DNA of 64,000 nucleotides, taken from positions 85,317 to 149,316 of the forward strand of contig NZ_CAGY01000003.1 in the NCBI RefSeq assembly GCF_000308055.1, written 5' to 3'. Position 1 is the stretch's first letter. Every line of letters begins with the position of its first letter. This document shows positions 1 to 8,217 of the stretch, piece by piece. Made by a program: the position numbers and the translations under genes. The notes under the pieces are model-generated. The model searched no databases. It had not been told where the DNA came from and worked only from the letters and a program-made list of their open reading frames with translations. Source of the stretch: Actinomyces sp. ph3 (GTDB taxonomy: Bacteria > Actinomycetota > Actinomycetes > Actinomycetales > Actinomycetaceae).

Positions 1-66
1 GAAGGGAAGTACCCGCCAGCATCACAGTTCTACTTTCGCGTCGGAATAGTACCGGCCTGAAACTTG

Positions 67-102
67 TGGGGCGACGCAGCGAATATCGCATGCGTCGCCC
101 CA
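67..102. terminator. Hairpin, probable transcription terminator
   Basis: Two 12-base arms (67-78 and 91-102) are exact reverse complements, and the loop can pair further (79-82 with 86-89). It lies beyond the 3' end of the minus-strand GCS2 gene and is followed by a T-rich stretch on the plus strand. It probably ends that gene and may also serve a gene beyond the left edge. No coding sequence can be supported in bases 1-188. Confidence 0.6.
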
Positions 103-188
103 TTTGTATGTCTGGCACGCTGCAGTCGGGCTTTTACACCCACCATAATTTTCGGATGCCCAGCAGTGCCGGAACACCTAAGACGTTC

Positions 189-1385
189 TTAGTTGTGGTT
201 CCCCGAACGAGGGGTGTGTGCGCCTTCCGTGAAAGCGTCGATAGTCACCTGCGGATCAAGCGGACGGCCGGCGCGAGTCTCTGCGCGCAGGTGCGAAACC
301 ACGGCCTCGAGACTGCCGCAGGCATCGGCAACCGCCTTCTGACGCTGATAACCCACACCAATGCTGCGCATCGTTGAAATGAAATCCAACTCTTCTGCGC
401 AATCGAGATCCTCAGCAATCGGGCGCAGTTTTTCAATCGTTTCATCCAACAGCTCGTCGATGTGTCGCTCATTGCCGTGGATGTCTTCGATCAAAATGGC
501 ATCCATCCCGTAACGGGCTGCACGCCACTTGTTCTCAGCCAAGAACCACGGTGAGGTGGTTGGAAGTTCTTCGCCTCGATCCAGAGCACGCGAACCATAT
601 TCAACCAAGCAGTGAATAAGCGCGGCGATCGCTCCAATTTCAGCTGCATTGCTGGACGAATCGCAGACGCGCACCTCCAGCGTGCCAAGCCTGGGCGAGG
701 GGCGAATATCCCAACGGATCTCATCAAAATTCGAAATGATGCCGGTGTGCATCATGTCGCGAGTGTAGTGTTCCAATTCCTCCCATCGGGTAAACAGCTG
801 AGGGACACCCGCCGTGGGAAGCTGCTGAAAAACCATTGCGCGATTGTCGCAGTAGCCCGTGTCCGTTCCCGCCCAATAGGGTGACGAGGCCGTCAGGGCT
901 TGGATTCGCCCGAGCTGAGTGGAGAGGAAGGCAAGAAGAGGGAGGACCTTAGCGCGCTCCTCAATCCCGACGTGAACATGCGTGCCAAAAATCAGCATTT
1001 GGCGACCCCAGAACTGGGTGCGATTGACCAATTCGGCATAGCGTTTTGAGTCTGAAACTCGCTGGTGTGCAGGGTTAGCAAATGGGTGAGACCCTGCGCT
1101 TGTCAGGTCGACGCGGAGTGCCGATGTGATCGGCTCAAGCATCTCTAATCCCTCATTGAGATCGGCGATGGCATCGCAGACACGTGTCTGTTTGCGAGAC
1201 ACTAATTCCACTGTATTGCGCAGCATTTCACCGTGAACAAGTGTAGTTCCCGGATAGTGCGCACAGACTTGAGCGATAATTGCCTGCGCGCATTGGCGGA
1301 GGTCTTCAGAATCGATATCGATGAGCTGGAGTTCCCACTCAACGCCAAGTGTTGAACGTTCAGATTGTGCGAACGAGATGGCCAT
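189..1385 (-). CDS. Carboxylate-amine ligase, glutamate-cysteine ligase GCS2 family (YbdK-like)
   Basis: 398 aa, full length for the GCS2 (YbdK-type) family of ATP-dependent ligases, which join glutamate to cysteine or another amine; the substrate cannot be told from sequence. Visible family landmarks are the N-terminal TLGVEWELQLID (12-23), GTHVHVG (134-140) with metal/ATP-site histidines, and SSPYWAGTDTGYCDNR (167-182). It starts 12 nt after the stop of the class I amidotransferase gene upstream, so the two are probably co-transcribed. A purine-rich RBS (AAGGGGAG) sits very close to the ATG. Cytosolic, no signal peptide. Whether it makes gamma-glutamylcysteine is open: homologues show weak glutamate-cysteine ligase activity, and actinobacteria usually use mycothiol as their thiol. 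Confidence 0.85.
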   Translation of the reverse strand: MAISFAQSERSTLGVEWELQLIDIDSEDLRQCAQAIIAQVCAHYPGTTLVHGEMLRNTVELVSRKQTRVCDAIADLNEGLEMLEPITSALRVDLTSAGSHPFANPAHQRVSDSKRYAELVNRTQFWGRQMLIFGTHVHVGIEERAKVLPLLAFLSTQLGRIQALTASSPYWAGTDTGYCDNRAMVFQQLPTAGVPQLFTRWEELEHYTRDMMHTGIISNFDEIRWDIRPSPRLGTLEVRVCDSSSNAAEIGAIAALIHCLVEYGSRALDRGEELPTTSPWFLAENKWRAARYGMDAILIEDIHGNERHIDELLDETIEKLRPIAEDLDCAEELDFISTMRSIGVGYQRQKAVADACGSLEAVVSHLRAETRAGRPLDPQVTIDAFTEGAHTPRSGNHN

Positions 1386-1397
1386 AGCTCCCCTTGC

Positions 1398-2165
1398 TCA
1401 AGCTTGTTGGTAGCGGTGGATAAAGGATGCCAATAGGTCGTGGGCGGGTTGAGTATTCGCAGCGTCGCAGCGCGCAACTACCGCGGGTTTCTCTTCTGCA
1501 GGATAGTAGGTGTCACCATAGGTCTCAATGCGTAGATGCATCCCATCTCGCGTAATTTCCGGGTGAAATTGCGTGCCATAGATGTTCTTTCCCCAGCGGA
1601 GGATCTGGACGTGGCAGCGAGTTCCGGTCGCCAAAAGTTCGGCTCCCTGTGGAATAGATCCAATTGCATCGGCGTGGCCGGTGTAGGCGTGGAATTTTGG
1701 TGGAAGCGTACCGGTCAGGGGGTCGGCAAGTCCGGCCTCGGTCAAGGAAATTTCGGGGGCTTGGAGATCCTCAGAGAAGCCCTCAACGATGGGTGCTCCC
1801 GAGGTTCGGGCCAGGGATTGTAAGCCAAAACAGATGCCGAAAGTTGGGAAATCGCGCTCCAAAAGGATGGAGGTCAAGGCATCGATGCGTTCTTCAACGC
1901 GCAGGTGCTCGGGGGTTTTCTGCTCATGAGGGTGCTCGAAACCAAAAGGAGAGCCGGTGATGATGACACCCGAATACTGGTCCAAGTCGATATCGCTGGC
2001 CGGATGAGGTGAAGCGGCATCAACCAATGGAAGTGGGTGAAGATCGCAATCACTGAGCTGGCCGATTGCCTTCATCGACGCCAGCTCATCTCGCGCAAGA
2101 ATGCCGTCTGGTCGGCATACGGCCACCAGGAAGGGGCGAGAAGAAGCGGGTCGAGAAGCGTTCAT
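1398..2165 (-). CDS. Class I glutamine amidotransferase (GMP synthase-like GATase domain)
   Basis: 255 aa, a stand-alone class I glutamine amidotransferase fold. The catalytic triad is visible: Cys112 in GICFGLQ, His201 and Glu203 in TQFHPE. The oxyanion-loop-like GSPFG is at 71-75. There is no synthetase domain, so it resembles the stand-alone GMP-synthase-like amidotransferases often found beside GCS2-type or other amide ligases. It could supply ammonia to a partner or act as a gamma-glutamyl hydrolase. The gene precedes the GCS2-family ligase by 12 nt, which suggests a shared gamma-glutamyl compound pathway (inference). The start codon is ATG; no overlap with the tRNA-Pro upstream. Confidence 0.85.
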   Translation of the reverse strand: MNASRPASSRPFLVAVCRPDGILARDELASMKAIGQLSDCDLHPLPLVDAASPHPASDIDLDQYSGVIITGSPFGFEHPHEQKTPEHLRVEERIDALTSILLERDFPTFGICFGLQSLARTSGAPIVEGFSEDLQAPEISLTEAGLADPLTGTLPPKFHAYTGHADAIGSIPQGAELLATGTRCHVQILRWGKNIYGTQFHPEITRDGMHLRIETYGDTYYPAEEKPAVVARCDAANTQPAHDLLASFIHRYQQA

Positions 2166-2236
2166 AAGGTCACGCTATCAGCCGTATCAAACAGATGCGC
2201 GTGAGGATGCAGAAGATGGGATTGTGTAACGGGTAG

Positions 2237-2268
2237 AAAAAACCCGCAGCACCAAACGATGCTGCGGG
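2237..2268 (-). terminator. Rho-independent terminator of tRNA-Pro
   Basis: On the minus strand a 9-bp GC-rich stem (2260-2268 with 2243-2251) is followed by six T residues (2237-2242). It lies directly downstream of the tRNA-Pro gene. Confidence 0.85.
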
Positions 2269-2275
2269 AATCACG

Positions 2276-2349
<74 letters not shown>

Positions 2350-2430
2350 TGACCGTTTGAGTATAGCCGTCCAAAGCCGGTGCGCAAAATTTTGTACGCG
2401 AAGGTCTGGAGTCCTGCCCGTTTCCAGTGT

Positions 2431-3411
2431 TCAGTCGTGAATTGTCAGGATCGAGGCCTCGGGGCGGGTGGCGATCCGCACCCGAGCGTAAGGGGAGGTA
2501 CCCAAGCCCGCGGAGACGTGCAGCCATGCATTCTCGCTGGCACTGGTCTCCCACACGTGCAATCCCTTGCCGAACTCACGGGGAAGATCGCAATTGGTGA
2601 CCAGGGAGGTCACGCCCGGGAGTCCAATCTGACCACCGTGAGTGTGGCCTGCAAGGATCACTTCTGCACCCAAGTGGGTCATTGAGTCGAGCACGCGCGT
2701 GTAGGGCGCATGGGTCACACCCATGCGAATAGCTCCAGAGGATAGCCAACTCTGCGATAGCCCAGTGATGGAGTCGCGGTTAATGTGCGGGTCATCGACA
2801 CCCAGCAGAGCAAGAGGAGCAGGTGCGTAGCTGAACTCGTCGACGTCGGTCGTGGTCTCAGTTTGGTAAGGCTCCACAAGTGCCGAAGAATTCGACAAAT
2901 CCGCCCAGCCCATCGCGCGCAGGTGTGCGGCAAGTTCGGTCCACGGCAGGTCCACCGCGCGCTCGATCTTTCCTGATTCGCGAGGCCGAAGGTAGCGAGT
3001 CCAGCTCTTGGGCTTTGGCGAGTAGTAGTCGTTTGAACCGAAAACGAAGGCTCCGGGGAAATCGGCGAAAATTTCGTGAGCTTGGATCACCATTTCCAGT
3101 GCATCGGGACTACCGAAGTTATCTCCGGTAGAGATCACGTAGTCGAATTGCTGAGTTTCGCGAATCTCTTGCAGGAAATCGAGAAGAAATTCTTGGCCTG
3201 CGAAAAGGTGCAGATCGGAGAAATGGAGGACCTTCGCCATTCGGTGATGACTGCGCAACATGGGCGTTGACAGTGCTGAAAGCGGGACGTCGTAGTGGCG
3301 AAGGACAGGTCGACGCCGCTCGACACTTCCCCAGGCAAGAGCCGCAGTACCGCCCAGAGCAAGGGCGGCTGCGCCTCGGAATGCGTGCTTGACGAGCTGA
3401 TGTGAAGTCAT
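2431..3411 (-). CDS. Metallophosphoesterase (YkuE/YaeI-like), membrane-anchored
   Basis: 326 aa calcineurin-like phosphoesterase. The ordered metal-binding motifs are all present: SDLH (65-68), GDN (96-98), GSND (125-128), a VTHAPY histidine, and AGHTHGG near residue 255. An N-terminal hydrophobic stretch (about 12-28) suggests a membrane anchor with the catalytic domain outside or at the membrane. It starts 3 nt after the stop of the penicillin-binding protein gene, with its RBS inside the acidic 3' codons of that gene, so the two are coupled. The same PBP-phosphoesterase pairing occurs in mycobacteria (PonA2 region), which suggests a cell-envelope role. The substrate is unknown. Confidence 0.9.
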   Translation of the reverse strand: MTSHQLVKHAFRGAAALALGGTAALAWGSVERRRPVLRHYDVPLSALSTPMLRSHHRMAKVLHFSDLHLFAGQEFLLDFLQEIRETQQFDYVISTGDNFGSPDALEMVIQAHEIFADFPGAFVFGSNDYYSPKPKSWTRYLRPRESGKIERAVDLPWTELAAHLRAMGWADLSNSSALVEPYQTETTTDVDEFSYAPAPLALLGVDDPHINRDSITGLSQSWLSSGAIRMGVTHAPYTRVLDSMTHLGAEVILAGHTHGGQIGLPGVTSLVTNCDLPREFGKGLHVWETSASENAWLHVSAGLGTSPYARVRIATRPEASILTIHD

Positions 3412-3414
3412 TTC

Positions 3415-5592
3415 TTACTCATCCCCATCGTCATCATCATCGTTGTCTCCGGGTTGTTGCTGGCCCTGCGGATTTTGTTGCGGGGCAGGAGCTGCACTGG
3501 GAGTCGGAGCTTGAGTTTGGCGAGGTGCGGCCTGTGGGGTTCCGATATTCGCATTGGGCATGGGCTGGTTGGGTGTTCCCTCCAGAGCTGTGCTCATATA
3601 TGGCGCCCAAATGTTTTGACCAACGAAGGTTTCACCGAAGATTTGCGAGTAGTAGCGTCCGTTAATGCGAACGTTTTGAACCGGGGTCGTCGAGGCGTTG
3701 CCGTGACCAACCCACGCCGCGGTGGTGAGCTCGGCGGTCGATCCGGTCAGCCACGTGTTTGCTGAGTAGTCGGTTGTACCAGACTTAGCGGCGAATTGGC
3801 GACCGCCCGACAAGCGCGTAGCCGTGTAGTACTGGCTTGCCGACTTCGTCAGGGTTGTTGCAACCTTTTGGGCGACCTGCGAATCGATGACCTGCTTGCA
3901 GTTCGCAGAACCTTCCTTAAGAACGTTCTCTTGGCGGTCAGTGACCTTGGCGATCGAGTAGGGTTGGCACATCTTGCCGTCATTGACGAAGGTTGCGAAA
4001 GCGCGTGCCATGTTCAGCGGTGAAGCAGAACTGGAGCCCAAGATGTTACCGGGCACAGCCAAGATTGGTTCACCGTTTCCGTCATCAATACCCATATCCG
4101 CCGCTACCTGGAAGATATTGCAGAAGTTGAGCTTGGAGGACATGTTGACGAAGGAGTGGTTCACCGAAAGGCCTGTTGCGCCGATGACATTGAAAGCACC
4201 GTCCTTGCCCGCCAAGTCGACGACGTTCCAGTTTTCAGTGTGGATCGGAGCGCCATCACACTTGAAGGAACCGTTGGGGAAGTTGGTTCGCCCGTCAATG
4301 GTTTCATAACCCGAGCGGCCTTCCTTGTACCATTCGGCCAAGACAAAGACCTTGAAGGTTGATCCGACCTGGAAGGAACCATCAGCCGCATAGTTCGACA
4401 TCGTTTCGTCTTCACCCACGCCGTAGACAGTATTTTGGGCCATGGCGACAACTTCGCCTGTCTGGGGGACCAGAGAGACCAAGGCATCGTCCAAACCAGA
4501 AGCATCATCGGAAGGAATGGTCTTCGTTAAGGCTTCATAGGCAGCATGCTGCTTCTTCGGATCCAGAGTCGTGCGGATAGTCAGGCCACCGGTCTTAAGA
4601 AGACGTTCACGCGCAACAGAGGTCTTACCGAATGCGCTATCGGCAAGGAACTGGCGTACTGCATAGGAACAGAAGTAGGCATTTTCATCGCCAGCACCCG
4701 AACAACCCTCTCGAATCTGAGTGGGGTGAAGCATGTCGCTCACGTTCACGGCCTTTGCTTCGGCTTCTTCGGCCTCGGTAATGACGCCCTGGTCAGCCAT
4801 GACGGAAAGGACGGTATTACGGCGCTCCTGCGCGGCCTCGGGGTGCTGAAGAGGGTTGTACTGAACGGGGGACTGGACGAGGCCGGCTAGGAGTGCGGCC
4901 TCACCGATCGTCAGTTCGTTGGCAGACTTGGAGAAGTAGAGCCGAGAGGCAGCCTCAACACCGTAAGTGATAGGACCGAAAGGCGCGATATTCAAGTAGC
5001 CAGTCAGGATTTGATCCTTATCCATCTGCTTTTCGACAGCAAGCGCGTACTTGATTTCGCGAAGTTTACGTTCGGTGGTTTGCTCGGTTGCGGCCTCGAC
5101 CTGGTCGGCATCGCCTTCCATGTAGCCCTTTTCGGCCAAGGCGTTACGAACGTACTGCTGGGTGATGGTCGATGCGCCCTGCTTCCCGCCGTCATCACCG
5201 AGGTTATTGACCATTGCGCGGGCAATACCTGTGGGGTCGACACCGTGGTGTTCGAAGAAGCGTCGGTCTTCAATGGCGACGATTGCCTTCTTCATGATGG
5301 GCGCGATTTTGTCCGAGGGGATGACAATGCGCTGCTTATCGTAGAAACGGGCAATCACTTGGCCGTTCGTATCGAGCATGGTGGACTCGGTCGCGGGAGA
5401 GACAACCTGGATGTCGGTGGGGATCTCGTCGAAGATCTCCATCCCTGCTTTCGCCGTGATTGCACCGGTTCCGACGGCCGGCACCAAGACGCCAGCACTG
5501 ACCACACCAACCAGTGTTGATGCCGCCAAGAATGACAGCAAGAGCGCCACCAGCTGTGCGGGTCGAACAAAGCGTGTATGCGACTGAGCCAT
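3415..5592 (-). CDS. ponA: Bifunctional penicillin-binding protein (class A, PonA2-like)
   Basis: 725 aa class A PBP that polymerises and cross-links peptidoglycan. An N-terminal transmembrane anchor lies at about 14-36. The GT51 glycosyltransferase domain shows EDRRFFEHHGVD with catalytic Glu108, and GASTITQQ (139-146). The transpeptidase domain has STFK (Ser411 nucleophile), SVN (476-478) and KSGTTD (603-608). The C-terminus is Pro/Gln/Ala-rich and ends in a run of aspartates; no PASTA domain is visible, unlike mycobacterial PonA2. It is transcribed with the metallophosphoesterase that follows and is divergent from whiB. Start ATG at 5592; the RBS is weak. Synteny with WhiB and Crp supports the PonA2 type, but the exact paralogue name is inferred. 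Confidence 0.95.
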   Translation of the reverse strand: MAQSHTRFVRPAQLVALLLSFLAASTLVGVVSAGVLVPAVGTGAITAKAGMEIFDEIPTDIQVVSPATESTMLDTNGQVIARFYDKQRIVIPSDKIAPIMKKAIVAIEDRRFFEHHGVDPTGIARAMVNNLGDDGGKQGASTITQQYVRNALAEKGYMEGDADQVEAATEQTTERKLREIKYALAVEKQMDKDQILTGYLNIAPFGPITYGVEAASRLYFSKSANELTIGEAALLAGLVQSPVQYNPLQHPEAAQERRNTVLSVMADQGVITEAEEAEAKAVNVSDMLHPTQIREGCSGAGDENAYFCSYAVRQFLADSAFGKTSVARERLLKTGGLTIRTTLDPKKQHAAYEALTKTIPSDDASGLDDALVSLVPQTGEVVAMAQNTVYGVGEDETMSNYAADGSFQVGSTFKVFVLAEWYKEGRSGYETIDGRTNFPNGSFKCDGAPIHTENWNVVDLAGKDGAFNVIGATGLSVNHSFVNMSSKLNFCNIFQVAADMGIDDGNGEPILAVPGNILGSSSASPLNMARAFATFVNDGKMCQPYSIAKVTDRQENVLKEGSANCKQVIDSQVAQKVATTLTKSASQYYTATRLSGGRQFAAKSGTTDYSANTWLTGSTAELTTAAWVGHGNASTTPVQNVRINGRYYSQIFGETFVGQNIWAPYMSTALEGTPNQPMPNANIGTPQAAPRQTQAPTPSAAPAPQQNPQGQQQPGDNDDDDDGDE

Positions 5593-5769
5593 AGGTACAG
5601 GATACGTGTAGAGGCCTCGGAAAGAGAGAGGAAGAGGTGGATTAGGTCAACGTTCCGTGTCTTTGTCACATTACGGACCGAAGCCGTCCTAATTTCCCTT
5701 ATGAAAATTTCATGTGTACTCTCTGAGGAAGAGGTCAATGTTGACCACATGGAGAGGGTGGAGTTTCAC

Positions 5770-6150
5770 ATGATTGATAACCACGATTGGGTTGAGTATG
5801 CCCTGTGTGCCGAAGATGAACCCGACTCCCTGTTTGTGCAGGGCGCAGCTCAGCGTCAAGTTCGTATGCGCTGCATGGAATGCCCCGTGCGCCTCGAATG
5901 CCTTGCAGATGCCTTGCAATCACAGATGTCCTACGGGGTGTGGGGAGGTCTTACCGAACGCGAACGCCGTGTGATTTTGCGCGTTTATCCAGAGAAGACT
6001 GACTGGAGTGAGTGGCTCATGCACTCTCGAGATCCTCTGGCGGTTGAGTTGCGCAAACCGCGAGTTCCCCAAAGTTTGTCGATGAAACATCTTCGTACAA
6101 ATGCCAAGGCATTACGTGAGGCATCACTTTCTGTTGCTGCGCGTGGCTAA
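5770..6150 (+). CDS. WhiB-family iron-sulfur regulator (WhiB4-like context)
   Basis: 126 aa from the chosen ATG, which follows a GGAG motif with 6-nt spacing. In-frame ATGs at 5701 and 5749 are possible but have poorer RBS spacing. The four cluster cysteines are Cys13, Cys35, Cys38 and Cys44 (CxxC within MRCMECPVRLEC), followed by the GVWGG turn (56-60) and a basic C-terminal DNA-binding tail. WhiB proteins carry a redox-sensitive [4Fe-4S] cluster and modulate sigma-factor-dependent transcription in actinobacteria. Position between a PonA2-like PBP and Crp matches that of mycobacterial whiB4, so WhiB4 is the likeliest orthologue. Divergent from the PBP gene. Confidence 0.93.
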   Translation: MIDNHDWVEYALCAEDEPDSLFVQGAAQRQVRMRCMECPVRLECLADALQSQMSYGVWGGLTERERRVILRVYPEKTDWSEWLMHSRDPLAVELRKPRVPQSLSMKHLRTNAKALREASLSVAARG

Positions 6151-6177
6151 TCGCCGTGAGTGCCGTAGGATGGCGCT

Positions 6178-6339
6178 ATGACTACATGGGAATATGCAAC
6201 AATTCCGCTTTTGACCCACGCAACGAAGGCAATCCTCGATCAGTGGGGAGCCGATGGCTGGGAGCTCGTCCAAGTTGTTCCAGGACCGACTGGTTCAGAT
6301 AGCTTGGTCGCATATCTGAAGCGTCCGAAGCAAGACTGA
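6178..6339 (+). CDS. Small DUF4177-type protein
   Basis: 53 aa protein starting MTTWEYATIPLL and containing ADGWELVQVVPG, the pattern of DUF4177 proteins (short, with a WEY start and GWELV core). It is encoded 27 nt after whiB on the same strand, with TAGGA upstream of the ATG. Function unknown; such proteins are common near Crp in actinobacteria. It has ordinary codon use for the window and is followed by a hairpin. The high similarity to the domain pattern over its whole length makes a real gene likely. Confidence 0.8.
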   Translation: MTTWEYATIPLLTHATKAILDQWGADGWELVQVVPGPTGSDSLVAYLKRPKQD

Positions 6340-6369
6340 TACTGCGAATATTTCTTCGCAATAAACTAT

Positions 6370-6404
6370 CGGGGCCGAGCAGGTGATAAACCTGCTCAGC
6401 CCCG
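6370..6404. terminator. Bidirectional hairpin terminator between DUF4177 gene and crp
   Basis: Long imperfect hairpin: CGGGGC and GAGCAGGT pair with ACCTGCTC and GCCCCG around a short AT loop. It separates the 3' ends of the convergent DUF4177 and crp genes. T-runs are weak on both sides. Confidence 0.65.
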
Positions 6405-6422
6405 AAGGCATTGAGCTAAAGA

Positions 6423-7106
6423 TTAGCGTGCGCGGCGTGCCAGACGATCGACGTCAAGCAGCGTAACCGCACGGCCTTCCAAACGGATCCAGCCGCGCGA
6501 AACGAAATCTGCCAAGGACTTGTTGACAGTTTCACGCGAAGCTCCGACCAGCTGGGCCAGTTCTTCCTGAGTGAGGTCGTGAGGAACGTGGATGCCCTTA
6601 TCGGTTGCCGTGCCGAAACGATCGGCAAGATCAAGCAGCGCCTTAGCAACGCGGCCGGGGACATCGGAGAAGACCAAATCGGAAAGCGACTCATTCGTAC
6701 GACGCAGGCGCTGAGCCAGTGCGCGGAGCATGTGCTTGGCCAGAGTCGGGTTTGCCTCGACGATCTCCATGAGGTCGCTGTGCAGCAGGTGCAGCAGGGT
6801 TGCGGGAGAAACGGCGGTTGCAGTGGTCGAGCGCGGGCCCGGATCAAAGAGCGTCAGTTCACCAAGGATTTCGCCGGGTCCAAGGACTGCAAGCAGGGAC
6901 TCGCGGCCGTCATTCGAGGTGTGGCCCAGCTTCACTTTGCCTTCGGTCACGATGTACAGACGGTCACCGAGATCGCCTTCTTCGAAGAGGGTTTCGCCGC
7001 GTCGCAGTGTTGTCTGACCCATCTTCTGCTGCAGCGATGCCTGTTGCGCCTCATCGAGTCCACTGAAGAGCGGGACTTGGTTGATGAAGTTTGCATCTCC
7101 ATACAT
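6423..7106 (-). CDS. crp: Crp/Fnr-family transcription regulator (Crp/GlxR-like)
   Basis: 227 aa, the typical length of actinobacterial Crp/GlxR. The cyclic-nucleotide-binding domain spans about 10-120 with the phosphate-binding-cassette motif GELTLFDPGPRST (82-94), and the C-terminal winged helix has TQEELAQLVGASRETVNKSL (179-198). It should act as a cAMP-responsive global regulator controlling carbon and respiratory genes. The start MYGDANF is supported by position; the 181 bp upstream to the hydrolase gene hold its promoter, but I found no convincing TGTGA-N6-TCACA self-site there. Synteny with WhiB and PonA2 supports orthology to mycobacterial Crp. Confidence 0.93.
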   Translation of the reverse strand: MYGDANFINQVPLFSGLDEAQQASLQQKMGQTTLRRGETLFEEGDLGDRLYIVTEGKVKLGHTSNDGRESLLAVLGPGEILGELTLFDPGPRSTTATAVSPATLLHLLHSDLMEIVEANPTLAKHMLRALAQRLRRTNESLSDLVFSDVPGRVAKALLDLADRFGTATDKGIHVPHDLTQEELAQLVGASRETVNKSLADFVSRGWIRLEGRAVTLLDVDRLARRAR

Positions 7107-7287
7107 AAAGCCGGAACTCCGTTCTATTCGCGAGCGCCGCTAGCATGCGCCGCCGACTACTGAGCTGTCCTAATCATGTAAGACGGCAGCCCAGCACAAA
7201 AGAGCCACCGTGTGATAGTCGTAACTATTATGCACGGTGAACGGTCTAAATCACATATTTGCACACGGTTTGCGCAAATTCGTTTCT

Positions 7288-8217
7288 TTAGAGTTGACTC
7301 TCCGCTGTAAAGTCAGCAGATTCTTTAACGAAAGGAAGGATCGCGTGGATCAGAGCCTGAGGGTTTTCTTCCTGTGGGAAATGGCCGCATTCGCCGACTG
7401 CGCGCATGGTGAATTCGCCGCTGGTTGCCTGGACGTCATCAGCAAAGTCAACGTGCGACCATAAACCGTCATCGCGAGCCTGAATCGAAAGCACGGGTAC
7501 CGTCACGCTCCGCGTTAGAACATTCTTTGAGCTAAATGAGGGCCTAAATGTTGCCCGCAGTGACTCCCATGCGGAGCGAACTGCGATGTGACGCGAAAGT
7601 GCCTCACGGTAGACTTCCGCATTCTCTAGCATTTCCTCGCGGTTAAAAGGCGCAGCCCACTGAGAGATTGAACGGTCGATCCATGCTGAGCGCGACGCAA
7701 AGAAGGTAACGCGAGGACGGCGCGATAGCAGGGTTGAGAACCAGCGGCCTCGGCCTCGGGAAGAAAGACCACGCAGGAAGTGCAGGCCCAGCGGATGAGG
7801 GGCACACACCGGCACAATCGCCTGCAAGCCCGCGGGTTTAAGTGCGCCGAGCATCCACGCGACCACGCCGCCCATGCCGTTGCCGACAACCGTGTAGGAA
7901 GAAATTCCCAGTGCCGAGGCCACGCCAGCGACGTCCGTCGCCAGCTGGGTAAGTTCAACTTCTCCGGGAGCAAGATCGGAGGTGCCAAAGCCTCGAAGAT
8001 CCATTGCGATGGTGCGGATACCGGCCTGTGTGAAGGCGGGAATAATCTCCCGCCACGTCCACCAGGTCATGGGGAATGAGTGAAGGAGGATAACAGCAAA
8101 AGAGGCATCCTCGGGTCCCGCGTCGGCGACGTGGAAGGACGCTCCCGAGGCTGAGATCCTACGGTGAACCCAGGGCCCGGGAGCCTCCAATACCGCGCGC
8201 GAAACCTCGGGTTTCAC
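7288..8217 (-). CDS. Alpha/beta-fold hydrolase with altered nucleophile elbow
   Basis: 309 aa alpha/beta hydrolase: LLHSFP oxyanion strand (44-49), DLRGFGTSD (73-81), and a C-terminal catalytic-type histidine in GECGHFPQEE. The nucleophile elbow reads VGNGMGG (111-117), so the position that is Ser in esterases or Asp in epoxide hydrolases is Gly114 (codon GGC). The fold is intact but activity through the usual triad is doubtful. The GTG start overlaps the TGA of the upstream membrane protein gene by the GTGA arrangement, so translation is coupled. Mycobacteria carry an epoxide-hydrolase-like gene in the same general neighbourhood. The substrate, if any, is unknown. Confidence 0.8.
   Translation of the reverse strand: MKPEVSRAVLEAPGPWVHRRISASGASFHVADAGPEDASFAVILLHSFPMTWWTWREIIPAFTQAGIRTIAMDLRGFGTSDLAPGEVELTQLATDVAGVASALGISSYTVVGNGMGGVVAWMLGALKPAGLQAIVPVCAPHPLGLHFLRGLSSRGRGRWFSTLLSRRPRVTFFASRSAWIDRSISQWAAPFNREEMLENAEVYREALSRHIAVRSAWESLRATFRPSFSSKNVLTRSVTVPVLSIQARDDGLWSHVDFADDVQATSGEFTMRAVGECGHFPQEENPQALIHAILPFVKESADFTAESQL

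Noticed and set aside
7107..7287. CRP/GlxR self-binding site in the crp promoter
   Set aside because: GTGTGAT and TCACA half-sites occur but not with the required six-base spacer.
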